In this document: piece after piece, positions 11,502 to 19,969 of the stretch
Layout: each line of letters opens with the position of its first letter
Position numbering within the stretch: the first letter of the stretch is position 1
DNA from: Rubellimicrobium roseum
GTDB taxonomy: Bacteria > Pseudomonadota > Alphaproteobacteria > Rhodobacterales > Rhodobacteraceae
Reading direction: 5' to 3'
DNA length: 64,000 bases
Assembly (NCBI RefSeq): GCF_006152145.1
Contig: NZ_VDFV01000002.1
Span: forward strand, 1-64,000
The notes under the pieces: generated by a model
Told to the model about the DNA's origin: nothing
Databases searched by the model: none
The model's input: the letters and a program-made list of their open reading frames with translations, nothing else
Position numbers and translations under genes: made by a program

Positions 11502-12542
11502 TCAATAGGGCAGCGGATGCGCCTTGTTCACCTCGTCGATCCGCTTCGCGAGGTCCGGCCCCACGCTGGCCTCCACCCCCGCCAAGATGCGCGAAAGCTG
11601 CTCGACGCTCGTCGCCCCGAAGATCGGCAGCGAATGGAACGGCCGCGTCCGGTGCCAGGCCAGCGCCATGTGCACCGGGTCCATTCCCGCCTCCCGCGCG
11701 ACCTCGTGATAGGCGGCGACGGCCCCATCCACGCGGGCGCTCGCCCGCCCGCCGAGATCCCCGTTGATGGCCTTCCGGCTCCCCTCGGGCAGCGCGCCCC
11801 CCGCATACTTGCCAGTCAGCAGCCCCGCCCCCAGCGGCGAGAAGGCCAGCAGCGTCACGCCCTCGTTCACCGCCATCTCGGCCATGTCGGTGTCCCACAG
11901 CCGCGCGAGCAGCGAATATTCGTTCTGCACCGTGCGGACCATCGGCGCCCCCAGCGCTTCGGCCCGGTCGAGCCAGCGCGTCGTGCCCCAGGCCGTCTCG
12001 TTCGACAGCCCGAACTCGCGGATCTTGCCCTCGGCCCGCAGGTCGGACAAATGCCCCAGCACGTCGTCCATCTGCGCGATGGTCGCCGCCTTGTCATGGG
12101 ACGACGGGTCATAGGTCCAGTTGCGGCGGAAATGGTAATGCGCCCGCTCGGGCCAATGAAGCTGGTAAAGGTCGATCACGTCCGTCCGCAGCCGCCGCAG
12201 GGACGCCTCGCAGGCGGCCTTCACCGTGCCGCCCGTGAACCCTTGCTCCCCGCGAATCACGTTGCGCGGCCCCGCGATCTTGGTGGCCAGCACGACCTCG
12301 CCCCGCCGCCCCGTCCGGGCGAACCAGCGGCCCAGGAACTCCTCGCTCCGCCCGGCCGACTCCTTGGTCACGGGGTTCACGGGGTACATCTCGGCGCAGT
12401 CCCAGAGAGTGACGCCCGCCTCCAGCGCCATGTCCATCTGCCGCCCCGCGTCCTCCTCGGGCGTCTGGTTGCCATAGGTCATGGTCCCCAGCGCCCATTC
12501 CGACACCGCGATCCCCGACCGCCCCAGTTGCACCTTCCGCAT
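11502..12542 (-). CDS. Aldo/keto reductase, Tas-like
   Basis: NADPH-dependent reductase of the AKR superfamily with a TIM-barrel fold. It is 346 residues from ATG 12542 (MRKVQLGRSGIAVSEWALG), the same length as E. coli Tas and similar along its whole length as I recall it. The catalytic Asp-Tyr pair is in WDCAEMYPVNP. The Lys is in VLATKIAG and the His in YQLHWPER. The C-terminal cofactor region is LPIFGATSVEQL. The substrate is unknown. A PhyH-type dioxygenase lies 79 bp upstream on the same strand, with a GC-rich hairpin between them. Confidence 0.9.
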   Translation of the reverse strand: MRKVQLGRSGIAVSEWALGTMTYGNQTPEEDAGRQMDMALEAGVTLWDCAEMYPVNPVTKESAGRSEEFLGRWFARTGRRGEVVLATKIAGPRNVIRGEQGFTGGTVKAACEASLRRLRTDVIDLYQLHWPERAHYHFRRNWTYDPSSHDKAATIAQMDDVLGHLSDLRAEGKIREFGLSNETAWGTTRWLDRAEALGAPMVRTVQNEYSLLARLWDTDMAEMAVNEGVTLLAFSPLGAGLLTGKYAGGALPEGSRKAINGDLGGRASARVDGAVAAYHEVAREAGMDPVHMALAWHRTRPFHSLPIFGATSVEQLSRILAGVEASVGPDLAKRIDEVNKAHPLPY

Positions 12543-12587
12543 CCCCGTCCCCTTCGCCTGAACCGCGCGGACCCTAACGCGCCGCGG

Positions 12588-12610
12588 GGCGGCGGCAAGC
12601 GCCCGCCGCC
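12588..12610 (-). terminator. Possible hairpin between PhyH and aldo/keto reductase genes
   Basis: GGCGGCGG (12588-12595) pairs with CCGCCGCC (12603-12610) over a 7-nt loop in the 79-bp gap. GC-only repeats arise easily in this genome and no T-run follows, so the call is weak. Confidence 0.3.
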
Positions 12611-12621
12611 GGGCTCGGCCC

Positions 12622-13413
12622 TCAGAAGGCCAGCCCGCAGGCTCGCCGGATGGCGACCTGCACGGGCGACGGCGGCAGCGCCGGATCGAACCCGCCCCGG
12701 GGCAGCAGGGGCGGCTGCGCCATGAAGCGGGGCCGTCTCCCCCGGTGCGCCTGCGCCGCGTGAACGACGAACGGGTGGCACAGGTAGACCGTGCCCGCCT
12801 CCCCCGTGGCCAGCGCCTCCTCGCAGCCGATCGTGGAGGCGTAGCCCTCCGCCGACAGCTCCCGCAGCGTGAGCCCCGCCTCGCCATGGGGCAGCAGCTC
12901 CCGCGCGATGGCAGCGTGGGAGCCCGCCCGGATGCGGGTCGGCGCATCCTCCGGCCCCACGTCCGAGAACAGGAACAGCATCAGCAGCGACCGCCCCCGG
13001 CTCGTCACGTTGGCCCGCCATTCCAGGAAATCCGGGTCCTCGGTCCCGAAGCTCACGTCCACGTGCCACCCATCGTCGCCCGGTGGCTCGGAGGAGGGGA
13101 AACGGACCGGGAAGGTGCCCAAGCCCTCGGGCCGCAGCCAGCGCCCCTCCCCCGCGAGCGCGTCATAGACCCCGTGGAGCCGGGGCGTGTTCGCCGCCGC
13201 GACGAAGGTCGGCGAGGCCATCTGCCCGATGCGGACGACCGGCCGCGTCCAGGTCTCGGGCCGGTCGGGCGAAAGCCCCATCGCGGCCCAAAGCTCGTTG
13301 CGGCACCACTCCGCGATCTCGCCGCTGAAGGCGCCATCGAGCCGGACGAACCCCCGTTCGATGAAGTGCTCGACCTGAGCCCCGCTCAGGCCCTCGTGTT
13401 CAAGATTGGGCAT
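12622..13413 (-). CDS. Phytanoyl-CoA dioxygenase (PhyH) family protein
   Basis: Predicted Fe(II)/2-oxoglutarate-dependent dioxygenase of 263 residues; the substrate cannot be inferred. The start ATG 13413 gives MPNLEHEGLSGAQVEHF, followed by the family opening FIERGFVRLDGAF. The iron facial triad is visible as His-x-Asp in GWHVDVSFG (~residue 115) and the distal His in YLCHPFVVHAA. An Arg for 2-oxoglutarate lies in HRGRRPRF. No signal peptide is seen. It is divergent from an SDR gene across 237 bp. Confidence 0.85.
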   Translation of the reverse strand: MPNLEHEGLSGAQVEHFIERGFVRLDGAFSGEIAEWCRNELWAAMGLSPDRPETWTRPVVRIGQMASPTFVAAANTPRLHGVYDALAGEGRWLRPEGLGTFPVRFPSSEPPGDDGWHVDVSFGTEDPDFLEWRANVTSRGRSLLMLFLFSDVGPEDAPTRIRAGSHAAIARELLPHGEAGLTLRELSAEGYASTIGCEEALATGEAGTVYLCHPFVVHAAQAHRGRRPRFMAQPPLLPRGGFDPALPPSPVQVAIRRACGLAF

Positions 13414-13650
13414 GTCATGCTCTCCTGTCGGCGCTCGCCAAAGGCCGAGGCCGCTCACACTGATCCGGCGCGCGCGGCGCCGCACGGCCAAGGACCGTTC
13501 AGATCAGCGGGAAGAAGGTGGACATGAACATCATGGGCCCGAGATAGTCGCCCGGCCGGGACCGGCAAGGCGTGCGCGGCTTGATCCAGGACAAGGCACC
13601 GACCCCGCTCCGCCGCCACTCTCCGGGCAACCGCAACAAGGGGGCTTCCC

Positions 13651-14391
13651 ATGCCGCACGACTTTTCCGGCCAGACCGCCATCGTCACCGGCGCCGCCTC
13701 GGGCATCGGCCTCGCCATCGCGCGCGACCTCGCGGCGGGCGGGGCGCGGGTGGTTCTGAGCGACCTTTCCGAAGAGACGCTGGCCCGCGTCACCGACGGC
13801 CACCCCGACGCGCTCATCAAGGTCTGCGACGTGTCCGACGCCGCCCAGGTCGAGGCTCTCGTCGCCTTTGCCGTGGAACGGACCGGCGGCCTCCATCTCC
13901 TCGTCAACAACGCGGGCATCGGCGGCCCCTCGGCGCCCACCGGCGACTATCCCCTCGACGGCTGGCACAAGGTCATGGGCGTCAACCTCCACGGCGTCTT
14001 CTACGGGATGCGCTACGGCATCCCCGCCATCGAGGCCTCAGGCGGCGGCGCCATCGTCAACATCGCCTCGATCCTCGGCACCGTGGGCTTCGCGAACGCC
14101 CCCGCCTATGTCGCCGCCAAGCACGCCGTGGTGGGCCTCACCAAGAACGCCGCGATGGAATACGCGACCCGCGGCATCCGCGTGAACTCCGTGGGCCCCG
14201 CCTTCATCCGCACGCCCCTTCTCGACGCCCTGGGCGAGGAGGCCCTGACCGCCATCGCGGCCGCCCACCCGGTCAAGCGCCTCGGCACCCCCGAGGAGGT
14301 GTCGGCCCTCACCTGCTTCCTTCTCAGCAAGGAAGCGAGCTTCATCACCGGCAGCTACCACCTCGTGGACGGCGCCTACACCGCCCAGTGA
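13651..14391 (+). CDS. SDR family NAD(P)-dependent oxidoreductase
   Basis: Classical short-chain dehydrogenase of 246 residues with a well-placed AAGGGGG ribosome site before ATG 13651. The cofactor loop is TGAASGIG (residues ~14-21). NNAG lies near residue 90, the catalytic Ser is in IVNIASILG and the Tyr-x3-Lys is YVAAK. The end motif [16 protein letters not shown] is standard. The Asp in VVLSDLS, after the second strand, suggests NAD(H) preference. The alcohol substrate is unknown. It is followed by metG after 58 bp that includes a strong inverted repeat. Confidence 0.9.
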   Translation: MPHDFSGQTAIVTGAASGIGLAIARDLAAGGARVVLSDLSEETLARVTDGHPDALIKVCDVSDAAQVEALVAFAVERTGGLHLLVNNAGIGGPSAPTGDYPLDGWHKVMGVNLHGVFYGMRYGIPAIEASGGGAIVNIASILGTVGFANAPAYVAAKHAVVGLTKNAAMEYATRGIRVNSVGPAFIRTPLLDALGEEALTAIAAAHPVKRLGTPEEVSALTCFLLSKEASFITGSYHLVDGAYTAQ

Positions 14392-14421
14392 CGGTCTGGC
14401 GGTCCCGGACGGGGCTCGTTA

Positions 14422-14452
14422 CATGGGAGCCCAACGCGAAAGGGCTCCCATG
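14422..14452 (+). promoter_or_regulatory. 11-bp inverted repeat enclosing the metG start codon
   Basis: CATGGGAGCCC (14422-14432) and GGGCTCCCATG (14442-14452) form a perfect 11-bp stem with a 9-nt loop. The right arm ends in the metG ATG, and the left arm contains another in-frame ATG (14423). In mRNA the hairpin would hide the start codon, so it could be a translational switch or, alternatively, the terminator of the SDR gene. Confidence 0.6.
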
Positions 14453-16168
14453 GCACGCCACCTCATCACCTCGGCCATCCCCTACATCAACGGCATCAAG
14501 CACCTGGGCAACCTCGTGGGCTCCCAGCTGCCGGCCGACCTCTACGCCCGCTACCTGCGCGGGCGCGGCCACGAAGTGCTGTTCCTCTGCGCCACCGACG
14601 AGCATGGCACCCCCGCCGAGATCGCCGCGCAAAAGGCCGGAGAGCCCGTCGCCGACTACTGCGCCCGCATGCACAAGGTCCAGAGCGAGATCGCGGACGG
14701 CTTCCGCCTGAGCTTCGACCACTTCGGCCGGTCGTCCTCGCCGCAGAACCACCGCCTGACCCAGCACTTCGCGGGCCAACTGGACGCGGCGGGCCTGATC
14801 GCCGAGGTACCCGAGCGGCAGGTCTATTCCCACGCCGACGGCCGCTTCCTCCCCGACCGCTACGTCGAGGGGACCTGCCCCAACTGCGGCTACGACAAGG
14901 CCCGGGGCGACCAGTGCGAGAACTGCACCAAGCAGCTCGACCCCACCGACCTCATCAACCCGCGCTCCGCCATCTCGGGCTCGACGGACCTCGAGATCCG
15001 CGAGACCACCCACCTCCACCTGCGCCAGTCCGCGATGAAGGACCGGCTCCTCCAGTGGATCGATTCCAAGACCGACTGGCCGATCCTGACCACCTCCATC
15101 GCGAGGAAGTGGCTCCTCGACGGCGAGGGGCTCCAGGACCGCGGCATCACCCGCGACCTCGACTGGGGCGTGCCCGTCCGCAAGGGCGACCAGCCCTGGC
15201 CCGGCATGGAGGGCAAGGTCTTCTACGTCTGGTTCGACGCCCCCATCGAATACATCGCCTGCGCCAAGGAATGGACCGACGCGGCGGGCCGTCCCGACTC
15301 CGACTGGGAGCGCTGGTGGCGCACGGACCACGGCGCCGCCGACGTCCGCTACACCCAGTTCATGGGCAAGGACAACGTGCCCTTCCACACCCTGAGCTTC
15401 CCCGTGACCATCATGGGCTCGGGCGAGGACTGGAAGCTCGTCGACTACATCAAGTCCTTCAACTACCTGAACTACGACGGCGGCCAGTTCTCGACCTCCC
15501 AGGGCCGCGGCGTCTTCATGGACCAGGCGCTCTCCATCCTGCCCGCCGACTACTGGCGCTGGTGGCTCCTGTCCCACGCGCCCGAGTCCTCCGACTCCGA
15601 GTTCACCTGGGAGAACTTCCAGGCCTCCGTGAACAAGGACCTCGCCGACGTGCTGGGCAACTTCGTGTCCCGCATCACCAAGTTCTGCCGGAGCAAGTTC
15701 GGCGAGACCGTCCCCGAAGGCGGCACCCCGGGCGAGAAGGAACGCGCCCTCCTCGACGAGCTGGACCAGCGCGTCCGCTCCTACGAGATGGCCATGGACC
15801 AGATCGAGGTCCGCAAGTCCGCGCAGGAGCTTCGGGCAATCTGGGTGCTCGGCAACGAATACCTCCAGTCCGCCGCCCCCTGGACGACCTTCAAGACCGA
15901 CCCCGCGCAGGCCGCGATGCAGACGCGCCTGGGCCTCAACCTCATCCGCCTTTACGCGGTCCTGTCGCAGCCCTTCATCCCCGACGCCTCCGCGCAGATG
16001 ATGGAGGCCATGGGCTCCACCGACTGGTCCTGGCCCGACAACGTCGAAGCCGCGCTGAACGCCCTCCCCCCCGGCCACGCCTTCACCGTGCCCGAGGTGA
16101 GCTTCCGCAAGATCACCGACGAGGAACGGGCCGACTGGCAGCAACGCTTCGCGGGCGTGCGGACCTGA
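14450..16168 (+). CDS. metG: Methionine--tRNA ligase
   Basis: Class I synthetase charging tRNA-Met. ATG 14450 ([15 protein letters not shown]) gives 572 residues, the short form without the C-terminal EMAP-like dimerisation domain. The HIGH-type motif is HLGN (residues 18-21). A CxxC...CxxC zinc knuckle is visible (CPNCGY and CENC). The KMSKS-loop position reads QFSTS (residues 346-350), whereas relatives, as I recall, have KFSTS; no lysine remains in the pentapeptide. The anticodon-binding domain begins around [14 protein letters not shown]. The start codon lies in a strong inverted repeat. Confidence 0.97.
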   Translation: MARHLITSAIPYINGIKHLGNLVGSQLPADLYARYLRGRGHEVLFLCATDEHGTPAEIAAQKAGEPVADYCARMHKVQSEIADGFRLSFDHFGRSSSPQNHRLTQHFAGQLDAAGLIAEVPERQVYSHADGRFLPDRYVEGTCPNCGYDKARGDQCENCTKQLDPTDLINPRSAISGSTDLEIRETTHLHLRQSAMKDRLLQWIDSKTDWPILTTSIARKWLLDGEGLQDRGITRDLDWGVPVRKGDQPWPGMEGKVFYVWFDAPIEYIACAKEWTDAAGRPDSDWERWWRTDHGAADVRYTQFMGKDNVPFHTLSFPVTIMGSGEDWKLVDYIKSFNYLNYDGGQFSTSQGRGVFMDQALSILPADYWRWWLLSHAPESSDSEFTWENFQASVNKDLADVLGNFVSRITKFCRSKFGETVPEGGTPGEKERALLDELDQRVRSYEMAMDQIEVRKSAQELRAIWVLGNEYLQSAAPWTTFKTDPAQAAMQTRLGLNLIRLYAVLSQPFIPDASAQMMEAMGSTDWSWPDNVEAALNALPPGHAFTVPEVSFRKITDEERADWQQRFAGVRT

Positions 16169-16746
16169 GCCGTCGCGTCCTTCTCGCCGCGCTGCTCGCC
16201 GCCCGGGCGGTCTCGGCCGAGAAGGCGCCCGATCCGCTGGAGCCGAACGGCTTCGGCGCACAGGCCGTCCTTGCGGCCGACCGGATCGCGGTCTGCTCGG
16301 GCCTCAGCGCCGTCACCGCCGAAACCCTTCGGAGCGTCCTGCGGTCGGGCGTGGTCGGACGCCCCGCCCTGACGGTCGTGCCGGGCGGGATGGCCGAGCC
16401 CATCGAGGGCCGCACGGTCTGGCTCATCCTGGACGACCGGAGCCTCGACCCTGCCGTGGCGGCCTGCGCAGCCCGTGCGACCGATCTCGCAGCCGGAATG
16501 GATGCCGCGCTGCGCGATCGGTTCGGCGCCGGCGCGGGCGACCGCCACGGGGCCATGCAGGGGTCCTTGCCCGAGGCAATCGCCTTTCCTCCGCTTGTTG
16601 CGGTGACCTTCCACTACGGAACTCGCGATGTTGCGGCCGTGATGGTCAGTTCGCTCGTAGGCAACGACCTGCGCGGCCTCGTGACCGAAACCTTCTTTGG
16701 GCTTCGCCCGGGCACCTGCGCCGCCCCCTCCGCCTGCGGGCTCTGA
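16165..16746 (+). CDS. Putative secreted protein with CTG start overlapping metG
   Basis: A 193-codon frame that has no ATG, GTG or TTG near its 5' end. The only suitable start is CTG 16165, overlapping the metG stop by 4 bp (CTGA). Read from there, the N-terminus is a clean signal peptide, (M)[17 protein letters not shown], with AxA cleavage before EKAPDP. The body is soluble, with two Cys in AVCSGL and AACAAR plus two near the C-terminus. Third codon positions are strongly GC-rich, supporting coding. I recognise no family. Translation would depend on coupling to metG. Confidence 0.6.
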   Translation: MSRRVLLAALLAARAVSAEKAPDPLEPNGFGAQAVLAADRIAVCSGLSAVTAETLRSVLRSGVVGRPALTVVPGGMAEPIEGRTVWLILDDRSLDPAVAACAARATDLAAGMDAALRDRFGAGAGDRHGAMQGSLPEAIAFPPLVAVTFHYGTRDVAAVMVSSLVGNDLRGLVTETFFGLRPGTCAAPSACGL

Positions 16747-16864
16747 CACGCGCAGACTTCACAACGAAGGGTGTTGCGCGAACCGGCAGGGGACCGTTCG
16801 GTGGTCCAAGGATTCGTTAACCCATCTCCCGCATCCTGATCCCGACCCAGATCCCGGATGCCCC

Positions 16865-17230
16865 ATGGACCCCGACGCCCTCCTCCGCGACCCCCTGCGC
16901 CTTCCCTTCGCCCGGCGCCAGCCGCTCCACCGGCTGCACGGCCGCTTGGCCGAACTAGGTCAGGGCCGCCCCGACGCGCGGATGCGGGCCGAAGGGGCCT
17001 TTCTGGCCGCGCTGGCTCTGGCCGCTTCGCCCTGCACCGATGCGGCCTTGGCCAAGGGGGTCGAGCAGGAGCTTCGGGCCTTCACCTCGGCCTATCTGGG
17101 CCTCGACTGGAACGTATACGCCACCGAAGGCCCGCGCCCCTTCCTGCCCGCCTGGGCCCGCCGCGCCGCCCTCGACGCCGCGCTCCCGCCCGAGCATCGG
17201 CGCGACCGCCCGCTGGGACCGCTCCGCTCA
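16865..17230 (+). CDS. Unresolved ORF, coding-like but without a stop before the AI-2E gene
   Basis: From ATG 16865 (MDPDALLRDPLRLPFARR) a frame with natural codon bias runs ~120 codons, including AFLAALALAASPC and FTSAYLGLDWNVYATEGPRP, and ends coding-like near 17230. It then continues antisense through the whole AI-2E gene to a TGA at 18704-18706; that extension looks like an ordinary shadow. The true 3' end may have been lost by deletion, or a frameshift may be present. No family is recognised and no good ribosome site is seen. The end given here is where coding character fades, not a stop codon. Confidence 0.4.
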
Positions 17231-18514
17231 CTGCGGGCGCGTGGCCTCGTCGAGCTCGGCCCAGTTCGTCCGGTTCGACAGCATCAGCGCCCAGGGCCGC
17301 AGGATCGGGACATGGGCGCCCAGGACCACCAGCGCGATGGTGACCGGCACGGCCAGCAGCGCCCCGGCGATGCCCCAGGCCCAGCCCCAGAACACCAGCG
17401 ACACCAGCAGCACCAGCGGCGACAGCGCCACGTTGCGCCCCTGGAGGTTGGGCTGCACGAGGTTGCCCATGATGTTCTCGATCACCAGGATGCCCAGCCC
17501 GACGCCGACGGCGGGCCAGACCCCCTGCGTGAGCAGCGTGTAGGCCACGGGCAGCGTACCGCCGACGATCGAGCCGATGGTCGGGATGAAGTTCAGCGCA
17601 AAGATCAGCAGCGGCCAGACCAGCAGCAGCCCCACGCCCCAGAACCAGAGCCAGCCGAGATAGAGCATGGACGACAGGAACCCGATCCCCGCCTGGATCA
17701 GCAGGTAGGCGCGCATCTTGCTGGCGATCACGTTGGCGGATTCGCTCAGCCGCCAGTCGTCGGGCCAGGGCAGCGCCTTGATGACCTTCTTCCGCCAGTC
17801 CCCGCTTTCCGACAGGAGCAGGAGCGTGAGGAAGAACACCAGCACGAGGCCCCCCACCACCGACAGCGTCGAGTTCAGGATCGCCGTCGCCACGCCGCCC
17901 GCCGCGCCCAGCGCCTGCTGCCCCAGCTCGCGCAGGGTCTCGGCCGTCGAGTCTCCCGGGAACCCGGCCCCGCCCCCGTTGCCGTCGCTGGCGCCCTCTC
18001 CGTTCCCGCCGCCCTCCGCGGCTCCGGCCGCGTCCTCGTCGCCCAAGGTGCGCGAGGCGCCGGCCTGGGCCGCCTCGGCCACCGAGGAGCTCCCGTCGTC
18101 CTCCCCGTCGCTGCCCGAGTCCTCCCCGTCGCTGCCGGCCTCCTCCTCGTCACCCTGGATCATCTGGACGACCTCGCCCGCGCCGACCGGCACCTGGCTC
18201 ACGATCTGCTGCGCGGCGATCACCAGGACGCCGACAAAGACCGCCAGGACCAGCAGGACGGTCGCCATGGCCGCCAGGATGCCCAGCCAGGACAGCTTTC
18301 CGGGGACGCGGGCCGCGACCCAGTCGCGCACCGGCATCACCGCCAGCGCCACCAGGATGGCGGCCGTCAGCGGCATGAGCACCGGCGCCAGCGCCCGAAC
18401 CGCCGCGCCGACCAGCACGACCGCGATCACCGCCAGCAGCAGGGGGCGCAGGTCGGGGCGGGTCCGTCCGGGGCTCCCGACGCGGTCGGCCTCGGCCGGG
18501 GGCTGGTCGTTCAT
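17228..18514 (-). CDS. AI-2E family transporter
   Basis: Integral membrane protein of the AI-2 exporter (PerM/YdiK) family, 428 residues. Substrates vary in this family; AI-2, Na+/H+ exchange and unknown roles have all been proposed. The topology shows hydrophobic helices near residues 24-58, 78-100 and 205-225, and a C-terminal bundle from ~275 to 410. The signature region is FIPTIGSIVGGTLP, followed by GNLVQPNLQGRNVALSPL. Residues ~121-187 are an acidic, Gly/Ser-rich low-complexity insertion in the loop after the second hydrophobic block, not typical of the family. The 3' end meets the unresolved plus-strand ORF. Confidence 0.9.
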   Translation of the reverse strand: MNDQPPAEADRVGSPGRTRPDLRPLLLAVIAVVLVGAAVRALAPVLMPLTAAILVALAVMPVRDWVAARVPGKLSWLGILAAMATVLLVLAVFVGVLVIAAQQIVSQVPVGAGEVVQMIQGDEEEAGSDGEDSGSDGEDDGSSSVAEAAQAGASRTLGDEDAAGAAEGGGNGEGASDGNGGGAGFPGDSTAETLRELGQQALGAAGGVATAILNSTLSVVGGLVLVFFLTLLLLSESGDWRKKVIKALPWPDDWRLSESANVIASKMRAYLLIQAGIGFLSSMLYLGWLWFWGVGLLLVWPLLIFALNFIPTIGSIVGGTLPVAYTLLTQGVWPAVGVGLGILVIENIMGNLVQPNLQGRNVALSPLVLLVSLVFWGWAWGIAGALLAVPVTIALVVLGAHVPILRPWALMLSNRTNWAELDEATRPQ

Positions 18515-18602
18515 GGCAGGTCATTCCTCCGCTTCCCGGGCCCAACCGGATCGGCTGGCGGCGGTTCCGTCCCGCCCCCGCGCGCGGGGGCTTGCAGGAC
18601 GC

Positions 18603-18631
18603 TTTCCTTCCGCAAGGGACCTCGCTATATA
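18603..18631 (+). promoter_or_regulatory. Candidate sigma-70-type promoter of trcR
   Basis: TTTCCT (18603-18608) and TATATA (18626-18631) are spaced by 17 bp, about 90 bp before trcR, in the divergent gap with the AI-2E gene. The -35 match is poor and the call rests mainly on the -10 element and the spacing. Confidence 0.35.
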
Positions 18632-18723
18632 CGCTCGGTGTTCCCCGACAGCGTGAACCGGCCCCATTCTGGGGCGCCCCCCCGCGGGGCCACGGGAGAG
18701 ATTTGACCAGCGAGGTGACCCTC

Positions 18724-19515
18724 ATGTCCGACAAGCCGCTCATGGCCCGCGCCACCGCCGTCTGGCTGGTGGACAACACGACCCTCAACTTCCGGCAGAT
18801 CGGCGACTTCTGCGGCCTGCACGAGCTCGAGGTACAGGGCATCGCCGACGGCGAGGTGGCGCAGGGCGTGAAGGGCTTCGATCCCGTCGCCAACAACCAG
18901 CTCACCATGGAAGAGATCAAGAAGGCCGAGGCGAACCCGCTCCACCGGCTCAAGCTCAAGTTCAACCCCGCCTCCGTGGGCGAGGAGAAGCGCCGCGGCC
19001 CCCGCTACACCCCGCTCTCCAAGCGGCAGGACCGCCCGGCGGCGATCTACTGGCTGGTGAAGTTCCACCCCGAGCTGTCGGACGGCCAGATCTCCAAGCT
19101 CGTCGGCACGACCAAGCCCACGATCCAGGCCATCCGCGAGCGGACCCACTGGAACATCGGCAACATCGACCCGATCGACCCGGTGGCCCTGGGGCTCTGC
19201 AAGCAGTCCGAGCTCGACGCCGCGATCCAGAAGGCGATCGAGAAGAAGGCCCACGAGGGCGGCGTGATGAGCGACGACGAGCGGCGCAAGCTGGTCTCCA
19301 CGCAGGTGTCGCTGTCGATGCCGACCGAGCCGCGGATGCCGTCGGCCATCTCGGGGCTGGAAGCCTTCTCGCTCTCGGCCCGCGACCCGCAGGGTGACGA
19401 CGCGCCCGCCGAGGACGAGGCCCTGCCCGACATCCGCGACGCCGACGCCTTCTTCAATCTGCCGGCGGGCGGCGACGAGGAGGACGGCGAGGACGACCAG
19501 CCCAGCCGTCGCTGA
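18724..19515 (+). CDS. trcR: Cell cycle transcriptional regulator TrcR (DUF1013)
   Basis: DUF1013 protein of 263 residues, conserved in alphaproteobacteria and annotated as the cell-cycle regulator TrcR, thought to work alongside the CtrA/GcrA circuits. ATG 18724 (MSDKPLMARATAVWLVDNT) is used. The conserved core runs through FRQIGDFCGLHELEVQGIADG, DPVANNQL and RRGPRYTPLSKRQDRPAAI. A helix-turn-helix-like segment, DGQISKLVGTTKPTIQAIRER, lies near residue 120. The C-terminal ~50 residues are acidic and probably disordered. It ends 3 bp from the convergent HemJ/CopD-like gene. Confidence 0.9.
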   Translation: MSDKPLMARATAVWLVDNTTLNFRQIGDFCGLHELEVQGIADGEVAQGVKGFDPVANNQLTMEEIKKAEANPLHRLKLKFNPASVGEEKRRGPRYTPLSKRQDRPAAIYWLVKFHPELSDGQISKLVGTTKPTIQAIRERTHWNIGNIDPIDPVALGLCKQSELDAAIQKAIEKKAHEGGVMSDDERRKLVSTQVSLSMPTEPRMPSAISGLEAFSLSARDPQGDDAPAEDEALPDIRDADAFFNLPAGGDEEDGEDDQPSRR

Positions 19516-19518
19516 GCC

Positions 19519-19905
19519 TCAGAAGGGCTTTTGCCAGGCGAGCCACACCGCGACGGCCGCCAACAGCAGCGTGACCCAGGGAAGCGCCCGCAAAAGCCCC
19601 GGGACGCTTCCCCCCGGGGTCATCCGCCGCAGCCGCCCGAGCGCGATCCCGTGCAGGGCGGTGAGGGCGAGCACGAAGAGCAGCTTCACATGAAGCCAGC
19701 CCTGCGTGAAGGCGCCGATCTGGACAGCCAGCCAGATGCCGAGCAGCCAGGTCAGGATCAGGGCCGGCGTCGCCACACCGCGCAGGATCTTCCGGGCCGT
19801 CGCGGTGTCGCCTGCCCCCCGGAGCGTCAGCGGAGCGGCGATCATGGCCGCGATCCAGACCACCATCGCCGCAAGGTGGAGGTTGACAGTCAGGCCGTAG
19901 TCCAT
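19519..19905 (-). CDS. HemJ/CopD-like small membrane protein
   Basis: A 128-residue protein with four hydrophobic helices (about 5-24, 42-66, 70-88, 103-122). The segments LHLAAMVVW and WLHVKLLFVLALTALHG recall the HemJ (UPF0093) and CopD superfamily, where the His residues ligate heme and the Lys is conserved. HemJ oxidises protoporphyrinogen IX, but this protein is shorter and more divergent, so an actual HemJ activity is uncertain. ATG 19905 is the first start before the hydrophobic block. It is convergent with trcR and lies downstream of recR on the same strand. Confidence 0.65.
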   Translation of the reverse strand: MDYGLTVNLHLAAMVVWIAAMIAAPLTLRGAGDTATARKILRGVATPALILTWLLGIWLAVQIGAFTQGWLHVKLLFVLALTALHGIALGRLRRMTPGGSVPGLLRALPWVTLLLAAVAVWLAWQKPF

Positions 19906-19969
19906 GCGCTCGCTCCGCTGAGAAATCCGGCGCCTATGTAGCAGGAGATGCCAAGAGCGCCACGGCCCC

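Noticed and set aside
14345-16261. 638-codon minus-strand ORF opposite metG
   Set aside because: Composition is Gly/Val/His/Arg shadow sequence and metG on the other strand is unambiguous.
15952-16749. Minus-strand ORF opposite the CTG-start secreted protein
   Set aside because: It extends into metG antisense without any change and has no signal or domain, whereas the plus frame has a signal peptide and GC-rich third positions.
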